From: CAYMWF01 sp964394085 [NCBI: uncultured Gemmatimonadota bacterium]
GTDB taxonomy: Bacteria > GCA-2686955 > CAYMWF01
Length of the DNA: 64,000 bases
Direction: 5' to 3'
NCBI GenBank assembly: GCA_964394085.1
Contig: CAYMWF010000018.1
Span: 1-64,000 of the forward strand
A program made the translations under genes and the position numbers. The notes under the pieces are model-generated. The model was not told the origin of the DNA, did no database searches, and saw only the letters and a list, made by a program, of their open reading frames with translations. Shown here in pieces: positions 33,012-42,498 of the stretch. Within the stretch, counting starts at the first letter, position 1; every line of letters starts with the position of its first letter.

Positions 33012-33550
33012 GCATGCTCCCACCTGGGTAATCATCAGGCTCCCGAAAGTATCGATCGGATATCCGTTATAAAATTTCAGTGAATCTTTGCGGTCAGTCC
33101 CAAAGCACGCGCAAAGCGAACCGCTCATCTCACATATTGATTTCAGGTCTCAGCCGTCCGATCTTCAATGCTCGCGTCCTGTATTCTGCTCCGGCGCGCC
33201 GGCAGGTTTGTCCAGTCGTTGCGTACAAAATTCGACCCGAAGGTCCGGGCGGCAACCTGTAATCCTCGATAAAAAAAGAGATAACTCGTAAAGGCTGTGA
33301 GAAGTGTCGCAATTGCCGTACCCTTTTTTCGTTCTGGTTGTCTTGTTATAATTGACTGTTATTCAATAAGATACGTTAGCAGTACCGACCTGAAAGGAAG
33401 GAAAAACAAGAAGAATCGAAACGGTTTTACCGGGGGTGTGGTAAAGATTTTGGCATGTGGCAAGATTTTTGCCATATGACTGGGCAGATTCAGGTTTTGG
33501 GATTCATCGAGTACCGTTCACTGAAGATTCTGCAGTTTTCTCTCTGGAGT
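33012..33550. other. 539-bp gap inside the signalling block
   Basis: No credible gene. It contains the tandem 19-bp sigma-54-like repeat (33438-33475). The remainder is the upstream region of the histidine kinase gene. Confidence 0.5.
33438..33475. promoter_or_regulatory. tandem 19-bp repeat with sigma-54-like GG-N10-GC site
   Basis: GTGGTAAAGATTTTGGCAT (33438-33456) is followed directly by GTGGCAAGATTTTTGCCAT (33457-33475). The second copy has TGG then 10 bp then GC (33458-33472) on the plus strand. Because TGGCAAGATTTTTGCCA is nearly palindromic, it has GG-N10-GC on the minus strand as well. The minus-strand reading would point toward the kinase and NtrC genes about 450 bp away. The same palindrome could also be a transcript hairpin. 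Confidence 0.4.
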
Positions 33551-34918
33551 TCATTCGATACCGAATTCTTTGATTTTCTTTCTCAGGGTAGGACGGGAAA
33601 TTTTAAGAATCCTGGCAGCGCGGCTTTTATTTCCATCAGAAAAATTCAACGCGTTCCTTATTGCGATTTTTTCCGCTGTCGAAAGATCCATGACCTGGTC
33701 GAGCAGAAATGGAGCTTCGAGCTCCGAAGATTCATCCAGCGATTCCGTTTTTCTGAAAAGTTCGGGAGGAAGGTCATCGGGGGTGATCACGGTTTCGGGG
33801 CACAGGATATAGAATCGTTCAATGGTATTCTTCAGCTCCCTGACATTCCCCGGCCATGCGTAATCGATGAAACGTTCGATCACTTTCTCCTGAAGCTTCT
33901 TGATCGGTTGTTTCAGCTCCTCTGCGTAATATGTGAGATAATGCTCGACCAGAACCGGGATATCGATTTTGCGTTTTATCAGGGGAAAAACCCTGATCGG
34001 CACGACATTCAGACGATAATAAAGATCTTCACGGAATGTTCCGTCCTTGACGGCGGAGAGAAGGTCCTGATTCGTGGCTGCTATTATCCGGCAATTGAGA
34101 TCGTAGCTTTTGTAGCCGCCGACTCTTCTGAAACTTCTCTGTTCGATGACACGAAGCAGCTTGACCTGCATTCCGGGTTTCATCTCTCCTATCTCATCAA
34201 GGAAGAGAGTGCCCCCCTGGGCCCTTTCGAACAAGCCTTTCTGTTCGCTTACTGCATCTGTGAAAGCTCCTTTTACATGTCCGAAAAGATTGCTTTCGAG
34301 GAGAGTGTCAGGGATGGCGGCGCAGTTGATGTCCATGAACGGCCCGGATTTCGTCACGCTGTTGAAGTGCACCGCACAGGCGATCAGTTCCTTCCCGGTC
34401 CCGCTGTCGCCGGTGATCATGACGCTTGAAGCCGGACTCTGGGAGATACGTTTTATCAACGATTTGATCTGAATGATATTTCGGCTTTTTCCAACGATCT
34501 TGTCGAGGGAGTAGCGAGCCTGGCTCGCCTCTCTAAGCTGTTGTATTTCTTCTTTGAGATTCAGCGTTTCAGAGACATTCTTCAGTGTCATCTGAATCAT
34601 GCTCAGGCGGAACGGTTTGGTTATGAAATCATGCGCTCCGAGGCGCATCGATTCCACCGCCGTGTCGATATCGCCGAAGGCTGTCATCATTATAACGACA
34701 ATTCTGTTGTCGATATTTTTGATCTGTTTAAGGGTTTCCAGACCGTCGATGCCCGGCAGGCGCATATCCAGAAGCACGATATCCGGATGATATTCGGGCA
34801 CCAGCTGGATCGCACGTTCTCCCCTGTCGATGGAGAATGTCTCGTAACCAGCGTCGCTGAGTGCCTCATCCAGGGTGATGCGCATGTGCTTGTCGTCTTC
34901 GACTATAAGGATCTTCAT
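33551..34918 (-). CDS. NtrC-family sigma-54-dependent response regulator (2)
   Basis: The protein is 455 aa. Receiver domain with EDD and phospho-site D51 (LLDMRLPGIDG). AAA+ domain with GDSGTGKE, GGTLFLDEIGE and WPGNVREL. C-terminal Fis-type HTH ends NKSRAARILKISRPTLRKKI. The sigma-54 contact loop reads GAFTDA, not GAFTGA. GAFTDA occurs naturally in some active family members, so loss of function should not be assumed. It is 50 bp downstream of the PilZ gene and probably shares its transcript. No kinase is adjacent other than the PAS kinase. Confidence 0.93.
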   Translation of the reverse strand: MKILIVEDDKHMRITLDEALSDAGYETFSIDRGERAIQLVPEYHPDIVLLDMRLPGIDGLETLKQIKNIDNRIVVIMMTAFGDIDTAVESMRLGAHDFITKPFRLSMIQMTLKNVSETLNLKEEIQQLREASQARYSLDKIVGKSRNIIQIKSLIKRISQSPASSVMITGDSGTGKELIACAVHFNSVTKSGPFMDINCAAIPDTLLESNLFGHVKGAFTDAVSEQKGLFERAQGGTLFLDEIGEMKPGMQVKLLRVIEQRSFRRVGGYKSYDLNCRIIAATNQDLLSAVKDGTFREDLYYRLNVVPIRVFPLIKRKIDIPVLVEHYLTYYAEELKQPIKKLQEKVIERFIDYAWPGNVRELKNTIERFYILCPETVITPDDLPPELFRKTESLDESSELEAPFLLDQVMDLSTAEKIAIRNALNFSDGNKSRAARILKISRPTLRKKIKEFGIE

Positions 34919-34968
34919 TTCTTCAAGTTGTCCAGTTGGTTTTCCTGGATATATCAGTCATCCGGTTT

Positions 34969-35631
34969 TCAAGAATCGTCCGGCTGATAACCTTCAATTT
35001 CGAGCTTGAATACGAGTTCGATGACACGATCGCGGTCTTTTTCGCTTATATCGGTAAATTCTATCGCGATTGTGTTTTTGTCCATGCCCTCGGGGAGGAT
35101 GCTTCTCACCACGATACCCGAGCAGCGGACCGGCCTCAATCCGCTGGTTCTCGGAATTTCGACCCGCACAGGCATATCGACGCTGACCCAAGTTGGAACT
35201 CCGGAGATCGAAATACCGCCTCCGGAGATATCGCAGGTCATATATCTTCCCTCATTAATTATCCTGCCGGATTCGCGGGGAGACAATATTTCAAGGCGGA
35301 TCGGCATCGCAGCAGCAACGCGGAAAAATTCGCGTCGCTGGACAATCTCTATCGAACCATCCAGCTCCAGCCTCAGAACCGGCTTCTCTCCACTGATCGA
35401 TTGTATGCATTTCGTTTGCAATCGGTAGTGAGTGCCGTCTTTACTGAAATGAATCTTCACTTCCTGGTCAGGCTTTACGCGAAATACATTCTCTTTTTCT
35501 ATGGGCGTGAGAACTGTGAAAGAAGATTTACCCATTGACACTAGCTTGGTGGGGAACGCGCGAATCCCATTTTTCACCGGGATTTCAATCATCAGGTGGT
35601 CACTGGCATCTGGTCGAAAAAGTATCGTCAT
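34969..35631 (-). CDS. PilZ-domain c-di-GMP receptor with YcgR-like N-terminus
   Basis: The protein is 220 aa. An N-terminal beta-rich domain (1-95) as in YcgR/FlgZ proteins is followed by PilZ: QRREFFRVAAAMPIRL supplies the RxxxR motif and CDISGGGISISG supplies the D/NxSxxG motif. Both c-di-GMP-binding motifs are intact. Such proteins couple c-di-GMP to motility or surface behaviours. SD GAGGTGA upstream. Likely first gene of a PilZ / NtrC unit, so the second messenger may be linked with sigma-54 control here. No flagellar genes are visible in the window. Confidence 0.88.
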   Translation of the reverse strand: MTILFRPDASDHLMIEIPVKNGIRAFPTKLVSMGKSSFTVLTPIEKENVFRVKPDQEVKIHFSKDGTHYRLQTKCIQSISGEKPVLRLELDGSIEIVQRREFFRVAAAMPIRLEILSPRESGRIINEGRYMTCDISGGGISISGVPTWVSVDMPVRVEIPRTSGLRPVRCSGIVVRSILPEGMDKNTIAIEFTDISEKDRDRVIELVFKLEIEGYQPDDS

Positions 35632-35857
35632 GCTTCACCTCAAGTGCTTCCCCGGCAGAGTATAAGAATCAACAGCCTATTTCAATCCCGAATATGCAAC
35701 ATTCGAAAACCTGTTGATTTTTCTTCCGAGCCTATGGAAAAGCGGAAGCGATGCCGGCGAAACCCACCAATCCGATCGCTTTCCGGTATCGAGCGGAATA
35801 CAGGCCGTTTCCTGTCGCTCCCTTTGTGCACAATCCTCGATTCGGCAAAGAAAATTT

Positions 35858-35886
35858 TTGACAAGGAGCCCGGGTTCTGTTAAACG
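35858..35886 (+). promoter_or_regulatory. possible promoter of queF
   Basis: TTGACA (35858-35863), 17 bp, TAAACG (35881-35886) preceded by TGT (extended -10-like TGN). The start would lie about 30 nt before the queF ATG, leaving little room for a preQ1 riboswitch. Confidence 0.4.
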
Positions 35887-35923
35887 GATGCAGGACTTCT
35901 TCACTCGGCGGGAGCGAACCGGG

Positions 35924-36310
35924 ATGACGACTCAGCCTTTAGATGAGCTGCAGGCTTTTGAAAACAGGAACAGAACCAGGGATTACGCCGTGACAGTAAC
36001 GGCGCCTGAGTTCACCTGCGTTTGCCCGTGGACCGGTCAGCCGGATTTCGCTACGATCATAGTCAGGTACATTCCGAACGAGTACCTGGTCGAGTTGAAA
36101 TCATTTAAGCTTTTTCTCTGGAAGTACCGCGACAGAGGAATCACTCACGAGGATGCGGTAAACGAGATTGCCGATGAATTTCTCCGGACCATCGCACCCA
36201 AGTTCCTCTGCGTTCGGGGAGAATTTCGTGTCCGGGGCGGCATTGTTACAAGTGTCGAAGTAACTGCCGGAGATCGAATGCTCTACGAGAATTTGACGGG
36301 AACAGAATAG
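35924..36310 (+). CDS. queF: NADPH-dependent 7-cyano-7-deazaguanine reductase, short type
   Basis: The protein is 128 aa; the start at 35924 follows GGGAG. The core motif EFTCVCPWTGQPDFATI carries catalytic Cys34, which forms the thioimide with preQ0. ELKSFKLFLWKYRDRGITHEDAVNEI matches the family's conserved SxKxYxxxxRxxxxxHE region. It reduces preQ0 to preQ1 in queuosine tRNA modification. No other queuosine genes are in the window. It is shorter than many type-I QueF enzymes, mainly at the termini. Confidence 0.9.
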   Translation: MTTQPLDELQAFENRNRTRDYAVTVTAPEFTCVCPWTGQPDFATIIVRYIPNEYLVELKSFKLFLWKYRDRGITHEDAVNEIADEFLRTIAPKFLCVRGEFRVRGGIVTSVEVTAGDRMLYENLTGTE

Positions 36311-36433
36311 ATCGTTTGAGTGTCCCGGCTCGTGTTGAATGGCGGATTCGCGAGTTCGATTCCGCCGCATTTGCTGATAACAACCGGCGGAACCCGGAAT
36401 CGTTCCGGCCGGAATGAGGAAGATACAGGATCC

Positions 36434-36916
36434 TTGACAAATCACAGATTGATTGAACTGGTGCTCTTTCTGGCCCGCGTGTTCACAGCGCAGGAAAGGA
36501 TTGACATCATCGACATAGAGAAGTCGCTCACCAGGCAGGGGTACAGTACAGTTGAAATAAATACCGCCGTATCCTGGTTTACCGACGTCCTCGAGGATGA
36601 TTTGGTGGGCTTCACGGACGGCTCCTTCACATCTGAAGACAGCTTCCGTATCCAGGGAGCTCTCGAGCGCCGGCTCCTTACTCCCGACGCATTCGGTTTC
36701 CTGCTGAATCTCAGATCGCTGGGTCTGATTAACGATATTATGTACGAAGGTTTGCTGAATCACCTGTTGCTTCTCGGGATCGCCCGTGCGGATAAAGGTA
36801 TGATCGAGGACATCGTAGTCTCCGATATGTTCGGAGATAATTACGACGGGGACGAACTTCGATTCGAACTGGAAGACGGCACGGATCTCGAAGAAAACAC
36901 CGGAACGATTCATTGA
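36434..36916 (+). CDS. Smg/DUF494-family protein
   Basis: The protein is 160 aa with a TTG start at 36434 (weak AGGA 3 nt upstream; start uncertain). RLIELVLFLARVFTAQERIDIIDIEKSLTRQGYSTVEINTAVSWFTDVL, then RRLLTPDAFGFLLNLRSLGLINDIMYEGLLNHLL, fits the DUF494 (Smg) all-helical pattern. The gene sits 124 bp upstream of topA, as smg-like genes often do in other bacteria. The biochemical role is unknown; E. coli smg lies near dprA. The tail after 130 is acidic. Confidence 0.75.
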   Translation: MTNHRLIELVLFLARVFTAQERIDIIDIEKSLTRQGYSTVEINTAVSWFTDVLEDDLVGFTDGSFTSEDSFRIQGALERRLLTPDAFGFLLNLRSLGLINDIMYEGLLNHLLLLGIARADKGMIEDIVVSDMFGDNYDGDELRFELEDGTDLEENTGTIH

Positions 36917-37040
36917 CCGGTTCCTCGTTCGATCTGAATCCTCATTCAGTATTTTTTGCAGTAATACAGGGTCTTTTATCGTCAGCTGCTACAATTCATA
37001 TATCCGATGTGCAGGGAATGCCGGGATAGAATAAACACAG

Positions 37041-39269
37041 ATGAAAACAGAAAATTCAAAAAAGAAATACAATCTCGTAATCGTTGAGTCACCAACCAAG
37101 GTGCCGACCCTCGGTAAACTCCTCGGCAACGGATATATGGTGAAAGCCTCTGTCGGCCACGTCCGCGACCTGCCTGAAAAGAAACTCGGTATCGAGATCG
37201 GGGAGGAGTTTATCCCTCAATATACGGCGATCAAGGGGAAGACGAAGATACTCAAGGAACTGAAGGACAGCATCTCGAAGGCCGAGCGGATTCTACTCGC
37301 TGCCGACCCGGATCGAGAGGGTGAGGCTATCTGCTGGCATTTGAAAGAAAGTCTGGACCTTGATAATGATATCCTGTCCCGGGTTCTAATTTACGAACTC
37401 ACGGCCGCCGGCGTCGAAAAAGCATTCTCACATCCACAGGAGCTGAATCAGAATAAAGTCGATGCACAGCAGACAAGGCGCCTGCTCGACAGGCTGGTCG
37501 GGTACAAAGTGAGTCCGCTCCTCTGGAGAATCGTAAGAAAAGGGCTGAGCGCGGGGCGTGTTCAAACGGTGGCTCTCAGACTCGTCAACGAGCGGGAAGA
37601 GGAGCGGGAAAGTTTCAATCCGGAGGAATACTGGACCCTGGATGCTGGTCTTTCGAAGGAAAGCGGCGAATTGTTCAAGGCCAGACTCGAGAAGGTAGAC
37701 GGGAAAAAGCCGACTCTGGGTACAAAAAAGGATATGGATGCCGTATTGGCGGGGCTCGAGGGAGCCTCATACTCGGTATCGGGGATCCAGCGGAAAGAAA
37801 CGACCAGGCGGCCCCCTCCTCCGCTTATCACGAGCACGCTTCAGCAGGAGGCGTCGACCAGGCTGAGATTCACTCCGCGACGTACTATGCGGGTCGCTCA
37901 GCAGCTGTACGAAGGTGTAAAGCTTCCCGGAGAAGGGCAGACCGGTCTGATAACTTATATGAGGACCGATTCGGTGAGACTGTCCGGGGAATCCGTTGCT
38001 TCGTGCCGCAAGTACATCGGCGAAAACTTCCCGGATAACCTGCCGGGCTCGCCCCGCAGATACAAGGGTAAGTCGACATCTCAAGACGCTCACGAAGCGA
38101 TCAGGCCTACGAATGTCTTCCTGACTCCCGCTTCTCTCGGCGCCAAGCTGAAACCTGATGAGCTGAAACTCTATTCACTGATCTGGTCGAGGTTCGTGGC
38201 ATGCCAGATGAAGCCCAGGATATCCGATATTACGATTGCCGATATCACCGGAGGAAGGTGCCTTTTCAAAGCCAGGGGTTCGATAGTCAGATTCCGGGGC
38301 TTTACGGAAGTATATGCCCCGACCGGTAAAAACGACGAAGAGGAACTGCCGGCGCTCGAAATCGGTGAACACCTCGCTTTGAAAGAGTTGCTGTCCGAGC
38401 AGCATTTTACCAAGCCTCCTTCCAGATACACGGAAGCGTCACTCATCAAGGAACTGGAGTCGCGCGGGATCGGAAGACCGAGTACTTACGCAGCTATTGT
38501 TTCGACGATCCTGACCCGTGAATATGTAGTGAGGGAAAAGGGAAAACTCGTTCCCTCGGAGTTGGGCAGAACCGTTACCCGAATCCTGATTCCGCTGTTC
38601 CCCGACCTGTTCGATTCCGGATTCACGGCCGAAATGGAAACTCATCTGGACCATGTGGAATCCGGAAAAGAATACTGGCAGGATGTCATACGTGATTTTT
38701 ACGGCCCGTTCGAAGAGAAGATCGAGCAGGCTCTCAAGAAAACCGGCGAGCTGAAACGTTCGCTCCAGGAAGAAACAGAAGAAAAGTGCGAGAATTGCGG
38801 AAAGAACCTCGTGTTGAAATGGGGAAGACACGGTAAGTTCCTGGCCTGTCCCGGTTTTCCGGAATGCAGGTTTACGAAACCGCTTGAAGAAGAAGGGAAC
38901 GGCGCGGAACTGACATGCGGAGAGTGTAATGCACCCATGACTCTCAAACACAGCAGATTCGGTCGATTTTACTCATGCAGCCGGTACCCCGACTGCAAGT
39001 TCACGCAACCCTACACGATAGGTGTGGGATGTCCGGAAGACGACTGCAACGGTAACATCGTAGAGAAAAAATCCGCCAAGGGACGTGTTTTCTATTCATG
39101 CTCCAACTATCCGGAATGCAAATTCAGTTCCTGGAGTCTGCCTGTGCCGGGAACCTGTCCTCATTGCGGATATCAGGCCCTGACCGAGCGTAAAAAAGGC
39201 CAGGCCTGTTTAAAATGCAAAAAGACAGTGTCTCCTGACCCGGCGGTGAGATCCACCGGCAGCGAATAA
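37041..39269 (+). CDS. topA: DNA topoisomerase I (type IA)
   Basis: The protein is 742 aa. [14 protein letters not shown] with E16, and DPDREGE (D89, D91, E95). Catalytic tyrosine Y306 in [21 protein letters not shown] precedes it. Four C-terminal zinc-finger-like repeats: [45 protein letters not shown] and [12 protein letters not shown]. It relaxes negative supercoils. TopA is followed 5 nt later by a tyrosine recombinase with a GTG start, an arrangement seen in many bacteria. Confidence 0.97.
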   Translation: MKTENSKKKYNLVIVESPTKVPTLGKLLGNGYMVKASVGHVRDLPEKKLGIEIGEEFIPQYTAIKGKTKILKELKDSISKAERILLAADPDREGEAICWHLKESLDLDNDILSRVLIYELTAAGVEKAFSHPQELNQNKVDAQQTRRLLDRLVGYKVSPLLWRIVRKGLSAGRVQTVALRLVNEREEERESFNPEEYWTLDAGLSKESGELFKARLEKVDGKKPTLGTKKDMDAVLAGLEGASYSVSGIQRKETTRRPPPPLITSTLQQEASTRLRFTPRRTMRVAQQLYEGVKLPGEGQTGLITYMRTDSVRLSGESVASCRKYIGENFPDNLPGSPRRYKGKSTSQDAHEAIRPTNVFLTPASLGAKLKPDELKLYSLIWSRFVACQMKPRISDITIADITGGRCLFKARGSIVRFRGFTEVYAPTGKNDEEELPALEIGEHLALKELLSEQHFTKPPSRYTEASLIKELESRGIGRPSTYAAIVSTILTREYVVREKGKLVPSELGRTVTRILIPLFPDLFDSGFTAEMETHLDHVESGKEYWQDVIRDFYGPFEEKIEQALKKTGELKRSLQEETEEKCENCGKNLVLKWGRHGKFLACPGFPECRFTKPLEEEGNGAELTCGECNAPMTLKHSRFGRFYSCSRYPDCKFTQPYTIGVGCPEDDCNGNIVEKKSAKGRVFYSCSNYPECKFSSWSLPVPGTCPHCGYQALTERKKGQACLKCKKTVSPDPAVRSTGSE

Positions 39270-39274
39270 GTATC

Positions 39275-40168
39275 GTGACCATCAACAGCCTCCTTGACGC
39301 CTTTGAACTTTCCCTGTCGACGGCGCGGGGTCTCTCGCCTCTCACCGTAAGAGCATATCTTTCAGATGTTCGACAATTCGCTTCCGCAACAGATGCGGAT
39401 CCTCTCGCCGATCCCCGAACGTGGCTCACCAGGGAGTCTGTCAAGAAATTTCTATCTTTTCTGTTTGCCGAGAATTTTACGCGCACCACCACGCGGAGGA
39501 AGGTGACTTCGGTCAAGCTCTTTATCGAGTTCGCCGCAGCCAGGGAACTGGCACCCAATGGGCTGCCGCTCGATCTTACCGCTCCTGCACCCGGACGGAA
39601 TCTGCCCCGGTTCCTGGATATCCAGGCGACATTCGACCTGCTTTCCGAGCCGGGTGAAAACGACCGTTTCGGAATCCGCGATCGTGCGATCCTGGAGCTT
39701 ATTTATTCGGCGGGGCTAAGGGTCAGCGAGCTCGTTTCTCTGAATGACGAATCACTGCGGCTGGATGCCGGCACGGTAAAGGTAACAGGTAAGCGCAACA
39801 AAGAACGTCTCTGTCCTGTAGGAAGAAATGCGATTTCCGCTCTCAGATCGTACATCGACTGGCGGAACGGGTTTTTCCCCGGCAGAAAGACGCGCGCTCT
39901 CTTCGTAAATTCGAGAGGGGGCAGGTTGTCAACCCGCGGCGTGCGGGGCCTGTTCGAAAAATATTCATCGAGAACATCGAAAGCGCACGGATGCCATCCT
40001 CATACGCTGCGTCATACTTTCGCGACGCATCTGCTCGACCGCGGAGCCGACCTCCAGGCGGTAAAGGAGCTGCTTGGACACTCCAGCCTGTCGACGACAC
40101 AGGTGTACACGCACGTCACAACAGGGAGGCTCAAAAAAGTATATCGGAAGAGCCACCCAAGGGCATAA
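39275..40168 (+). CDS. tyrosine recombinase, XerC/XerD type
   Basis: The protein is 297 aa, the usual Xer length. SAM-like N-terminal domain (1-105), then the catalytic set R149 (SAGLRVSE), K173 (TGKRNKER), H243 and R246 ([11 protein letters not shown]), H269 ([16 protein letters not shown]) and nucleophile Y278. It resolves chromosome dimers at dif with a partner Xer. Its position directly after topA (5 bp) favours the housekeeping XerC role over a phage integrase. A dif site was not found in the window. Confidence 0.92.
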   Translation: MTINSLLDAFELSLSTARGLSPLTVRAYLSDVRQFASATDADPLADPRTWLTRESVKKFLSFLFAENFTRTTTRRKVTSVKLFIEFAAARELAPNGLPLDLTAPAPGRNLPRFLDIQATFDLLSEPGENDRFGIRDRAILELIYSAGLRVSELVSLNDESLRLDAGTVKVTGKRNKERLCPVGRNAISALRSYIDWRNGFFPGRKTRALFVNSRGGRLSTRGVRGLFEKYSSRTSKAHGCHPHTLRHTFATHLLDRGADLQAVKELLGHSSLSTTQVYTHVTTGRLKKVYRKSHPRA

Positions 40169-40232
40169 CACGGGACCACGCGATTATGAAAATCGATAAC
40201 GAAAATTTCCTCCCGGTAAAAAGGAGAAAAAT

Positions 40233-41141
40233 ATGAAAAAAGATCTTCTCACCATATGCGACCTTACAGCGGTGGAAATCGCCGAACTTATGTCTCTGTC
40301 GGAAAGTCTGAAGAAAAAACAGAAGGCCGGGAATCCGGAAACTCCGTTGAACGGAAAAACTTTGGGCATGATTTTTATGAAATCTTCAACCCGGACAAGG
40401 GTATCGTTCGAGGTCGGGATTTTTCAGCTCGGGGGATACGGACTCTTTCTCAGTCCAAGGGATCTCCAGCTCGGCAGGGGAGAGTCCATTCCGGATACCG
40501 CCAGGGTGCTTTCCAGGTACCTCGACGGCATCATGATCAGAACATTCGATCACAATGAAGTGGTTGAGCTCGCCGCGCACTCGACAATTCCGATAATCAA
40601 CGGGCTTACCGACCTGACACACCCCTGCCAGGTGCTTGCCGACATGTTCACCCTGTACGAGCGTGGCTTGCAGAAAGACTTCACGATCGCATATGTCGGC
40701 GACGGCAACAATCTCGCCAATTCATGGTTGAATGCGGCCTCCATGGTGCCGATGAAGCTTCGACTCGGCGTCCCCGAGGGTTACGAACCTGATAAAGCGA
40801 TCTATGAGACCGCGGTGAATGCGGGCACCAGCGAGATAGGAATATTCCGAGATCCGCACGAGGCTGTCGCGGGAGCCGATGTGATTTACACGGACGTGTG
40901 GACAAGCATGGGACAGGAGGCCGAAGAAGAGGAAAGACGTCGCAATCTCATGCCGTACAGGGTAGACGCCAAGCTGGTTTCAGCGGCGTCGCCCGGGGTT
41001 CTGGTAATGCACTGCCTTCCCGCTCACAGGGGAGACGAAATCACTGACGAAGTCGCCGACGGACCTCATTCGATCATTTTTGACCAGGCCGAGAACAGGC
41101 TGCATCTTCAGAAAGCCGTCATGGTGCGGCTGATGACCTGA
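40233..41141 (+). CDS. argF: ornithine carbamoyltransferase
   Basis: The protein is 302 aa. Carbamoyl-phosphate-binding SSTRTR (51-56), HPCQ (130-133) and HCLP with C261 are present. The SMG loop (DVWTSMGQE, 225-227) is typical of ornithine, not acetylornithine, specificity. It forms citrulline from ornithine and carbamoyl phosphate in arginine synthesis; cytoplasmic trimer. SD AAGGAG lies 8 nt upstream. It is 64 bp after the xer gene and may share its transcript. No other arg genes are visible. Convergent with the barrel gene. Confidence 0.95.
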   Translation: MKKDLLTICDLTAVEIAELMSLSESLKKKQKAGNPETPLNGKTLGMIFMKSSTRTRVSFEVGIFQLGGYGLFLSPRDLQLGRGESIPDTARVLSRYLDGIMIRTFDHNEVVELAAHSTIPIINGLTDLTHPCQVLADMFTLYERGLQKDFTIAYVGDGNNLANSWLNAASMVPMKLRLGVPEGYEPDKAIYETAVNAGTSEIGIFRDPHEAVAGADVIYTDVWTSMGQEAEEEERRRNLMPYRVDAKLVSAASPGVLVMHCLPAHRGDEITDEVADGPHSIIFDQAENRLHLQKAVMVRLMT

Positions 41142-41182
41142 GTATTGTAGAGTTTTTTCAGATGTCCGGCCGATACTTTTAT

Positions 41183-42439
41183 TTAATACAGGTATCCCAT
41201 GCCGATATAGAGTCCGCTGTCGCCGTCCTGTTCGTCGGCTGCAAACCCGAAATCAGCCGCGACGATGAAATTTTCGTTCATCGCTATCCTTACTCCCAGA
41301 CCGTAGGATGAGTGCCAGGCGTCGTTCGCCGGAGGCAGTGTCATTCCCCCGTCGTAGAAAAAGTTCAGGGCGGTGTAGAAATCATTGCCTGCTGCGGTGA
41401 AGCGGTAGAGTTTCCACCTTAGCTCGGCATTGCAGTATACGAGGTTCTCTCCGACGATGCGGTTCATCAGGATACCGCGCAGGGTCTCCGATCCTCCGAG
41501 CCCCTCCTCCACGACGTAAGAGCTGTGGAGAAAAGGCTGCATGAAGAACGGCACTCGCCCCGAAATCGTCCACTGGGTGCCGACCCTGGTTGCTATCGAC
41601 ATATCTTCCGGAATAAGGGTGAAATACTGGCGGGATGTCAATGCTCCCTGCGTATAGTCGAAGTCGTTCCCGGGTAAAAGCGACGTTGAAGCGAGGATCG
41701 CTTCGATCCAGCTTCCCGACATGGGATTCGCCTCATTATCTCTTGTATCGTAAACCAGACCGGCTTTCGCATAGCTGATGAATCCGCCGTCTGTTTCAGC
41801 AGCGGGGATATCACCCGATTCCACCAGTTTATCGAAGAGGGTTTCTCCGCTGACGAAACCCAGTCCGTCGAAATCGACGATGCCTGTCTGGATATCCATC
41901 ACTGCGAAACCGCCTATCCACCTCAGCTGATCAAAGAAAACCCTTTGCTGGAAGTCCATATAAAGGCGGGTCATCTCTCGCTTAATTCCATAGTAGCCCT
42001 CGGTTCTGAAGTTTTCGCTCTCCGGATCGGTATATTCCGGTCTGTAAGGGTATGCCGTGTTGAATCCGCCGAAACCGTAAAATGAAAGGGCGTGATCAAG
42101 ATAGTATCCCGCAGTGGCGGTTATCCTGATGTCTGCCGGCAGCAGGTGCTTTGAATCGAAAAAGAGCTCGAGAGTATGGTTGCCTTTGGTGGTGCTCTTC
42201 CACGTAGGCTGCAATGTCATGGTATATTCGGGATATAGATCGCCGTCGCCATAGTCGTAACCCTGGAGGAGCGCTCCGTACGCGAACCCTGTATCGGAAT
42301 TGTATCCGAGGACGGGCACGGCACCGAAGCTCCATCCGGTTTTTTGACCGGCAGCCTCTTCAGCGTAAACGTTTAGACAGGTTCCGGGCAGATAAATCAT
42401 CAACGCGCTGACAACAAAAATCAAACACCGGTTTCTCAT
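41183..42439 (-). CDS. Omp85/BamA-type outer-membrane barrel protein without POTRA
   Basis: The protein is 418 aa. The signal peptide ends VYA|EE. A short linker leads to beta-barrel strands with alternating hydrophobics, e.g. YTMTLQPTWKSTTKGNHTLELFF and ITATAGYYLDHALSFYGFGG. The end NFIVAADFGFAADEQDGDSGLYIGMGYLY finishes in an aromatic, the C-terminal signature read by the BAM complex. Motifs YDTRDNEANPMSG and GGSETLRG match the 'bacterial surface antigen' (Omp85) barrel. No POTRA repeats precede it, so this is a barrel-only member. It may transport or bind proteins or lipids at the surface. SD AAGGAG. Follows the transglycosylase gene by 59 bp. Confidence 0.8.
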   Translation of the reverse strand: MRNRCLIFVVSALMIYLPGTCLNVYAEEAAGQKTGWSFGAVPVLGYNSDTGFAYGALLQGYDYGDGDLYPEYTMTLQPTWKSTTKGNHTLELFFDSKHLLPADIRITATAGYYLDHALSFYGFGGFNTAYPYRPEYTDPESENFRTEGYYGIKREMTRLYMDFQQRVFFDQLRWIGGFAVMDIQTGIVDFDGLGFVSGETLFDKLVESGDIPAAETDGGFISYAKAGLVYDTRDNEANPMSGSWIEAILASTSLLPGNDFDYTQGALTSRQYFTLIPEDMSIATRVGTQWTISGRVPFFMQPFLHSSYVVEEGLGGSETLRGILMNRIVGENLVYCNAELRWKLYRFTAAGNDFYTALNFFYDGGMTLPPANDAWHSSYGLGVRIAMNENFIVAADFGFAADEQDGDSGLYIGMGYLY

Positions 42440-42498
42440 GTTGATCTCCTTCTGTAATGCTTCCTATTAGGGGCTTTTCCAGTGAAAAGGTGATCGAT

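Noticed and set aside
33455-34429. 324-aa plus-strand frame
   Set aside because: It is antisense to the second NtrC-type regulator and shows no domain or ribosome site. The sigma-54-like site lies at its 5' end by coincidence.
35632-35923. preQ1 riboswitch upstream of queF
   Set aside because: No preQ1 consensus was seen, and the inferred promoter leaves only about 30 nt of leader.
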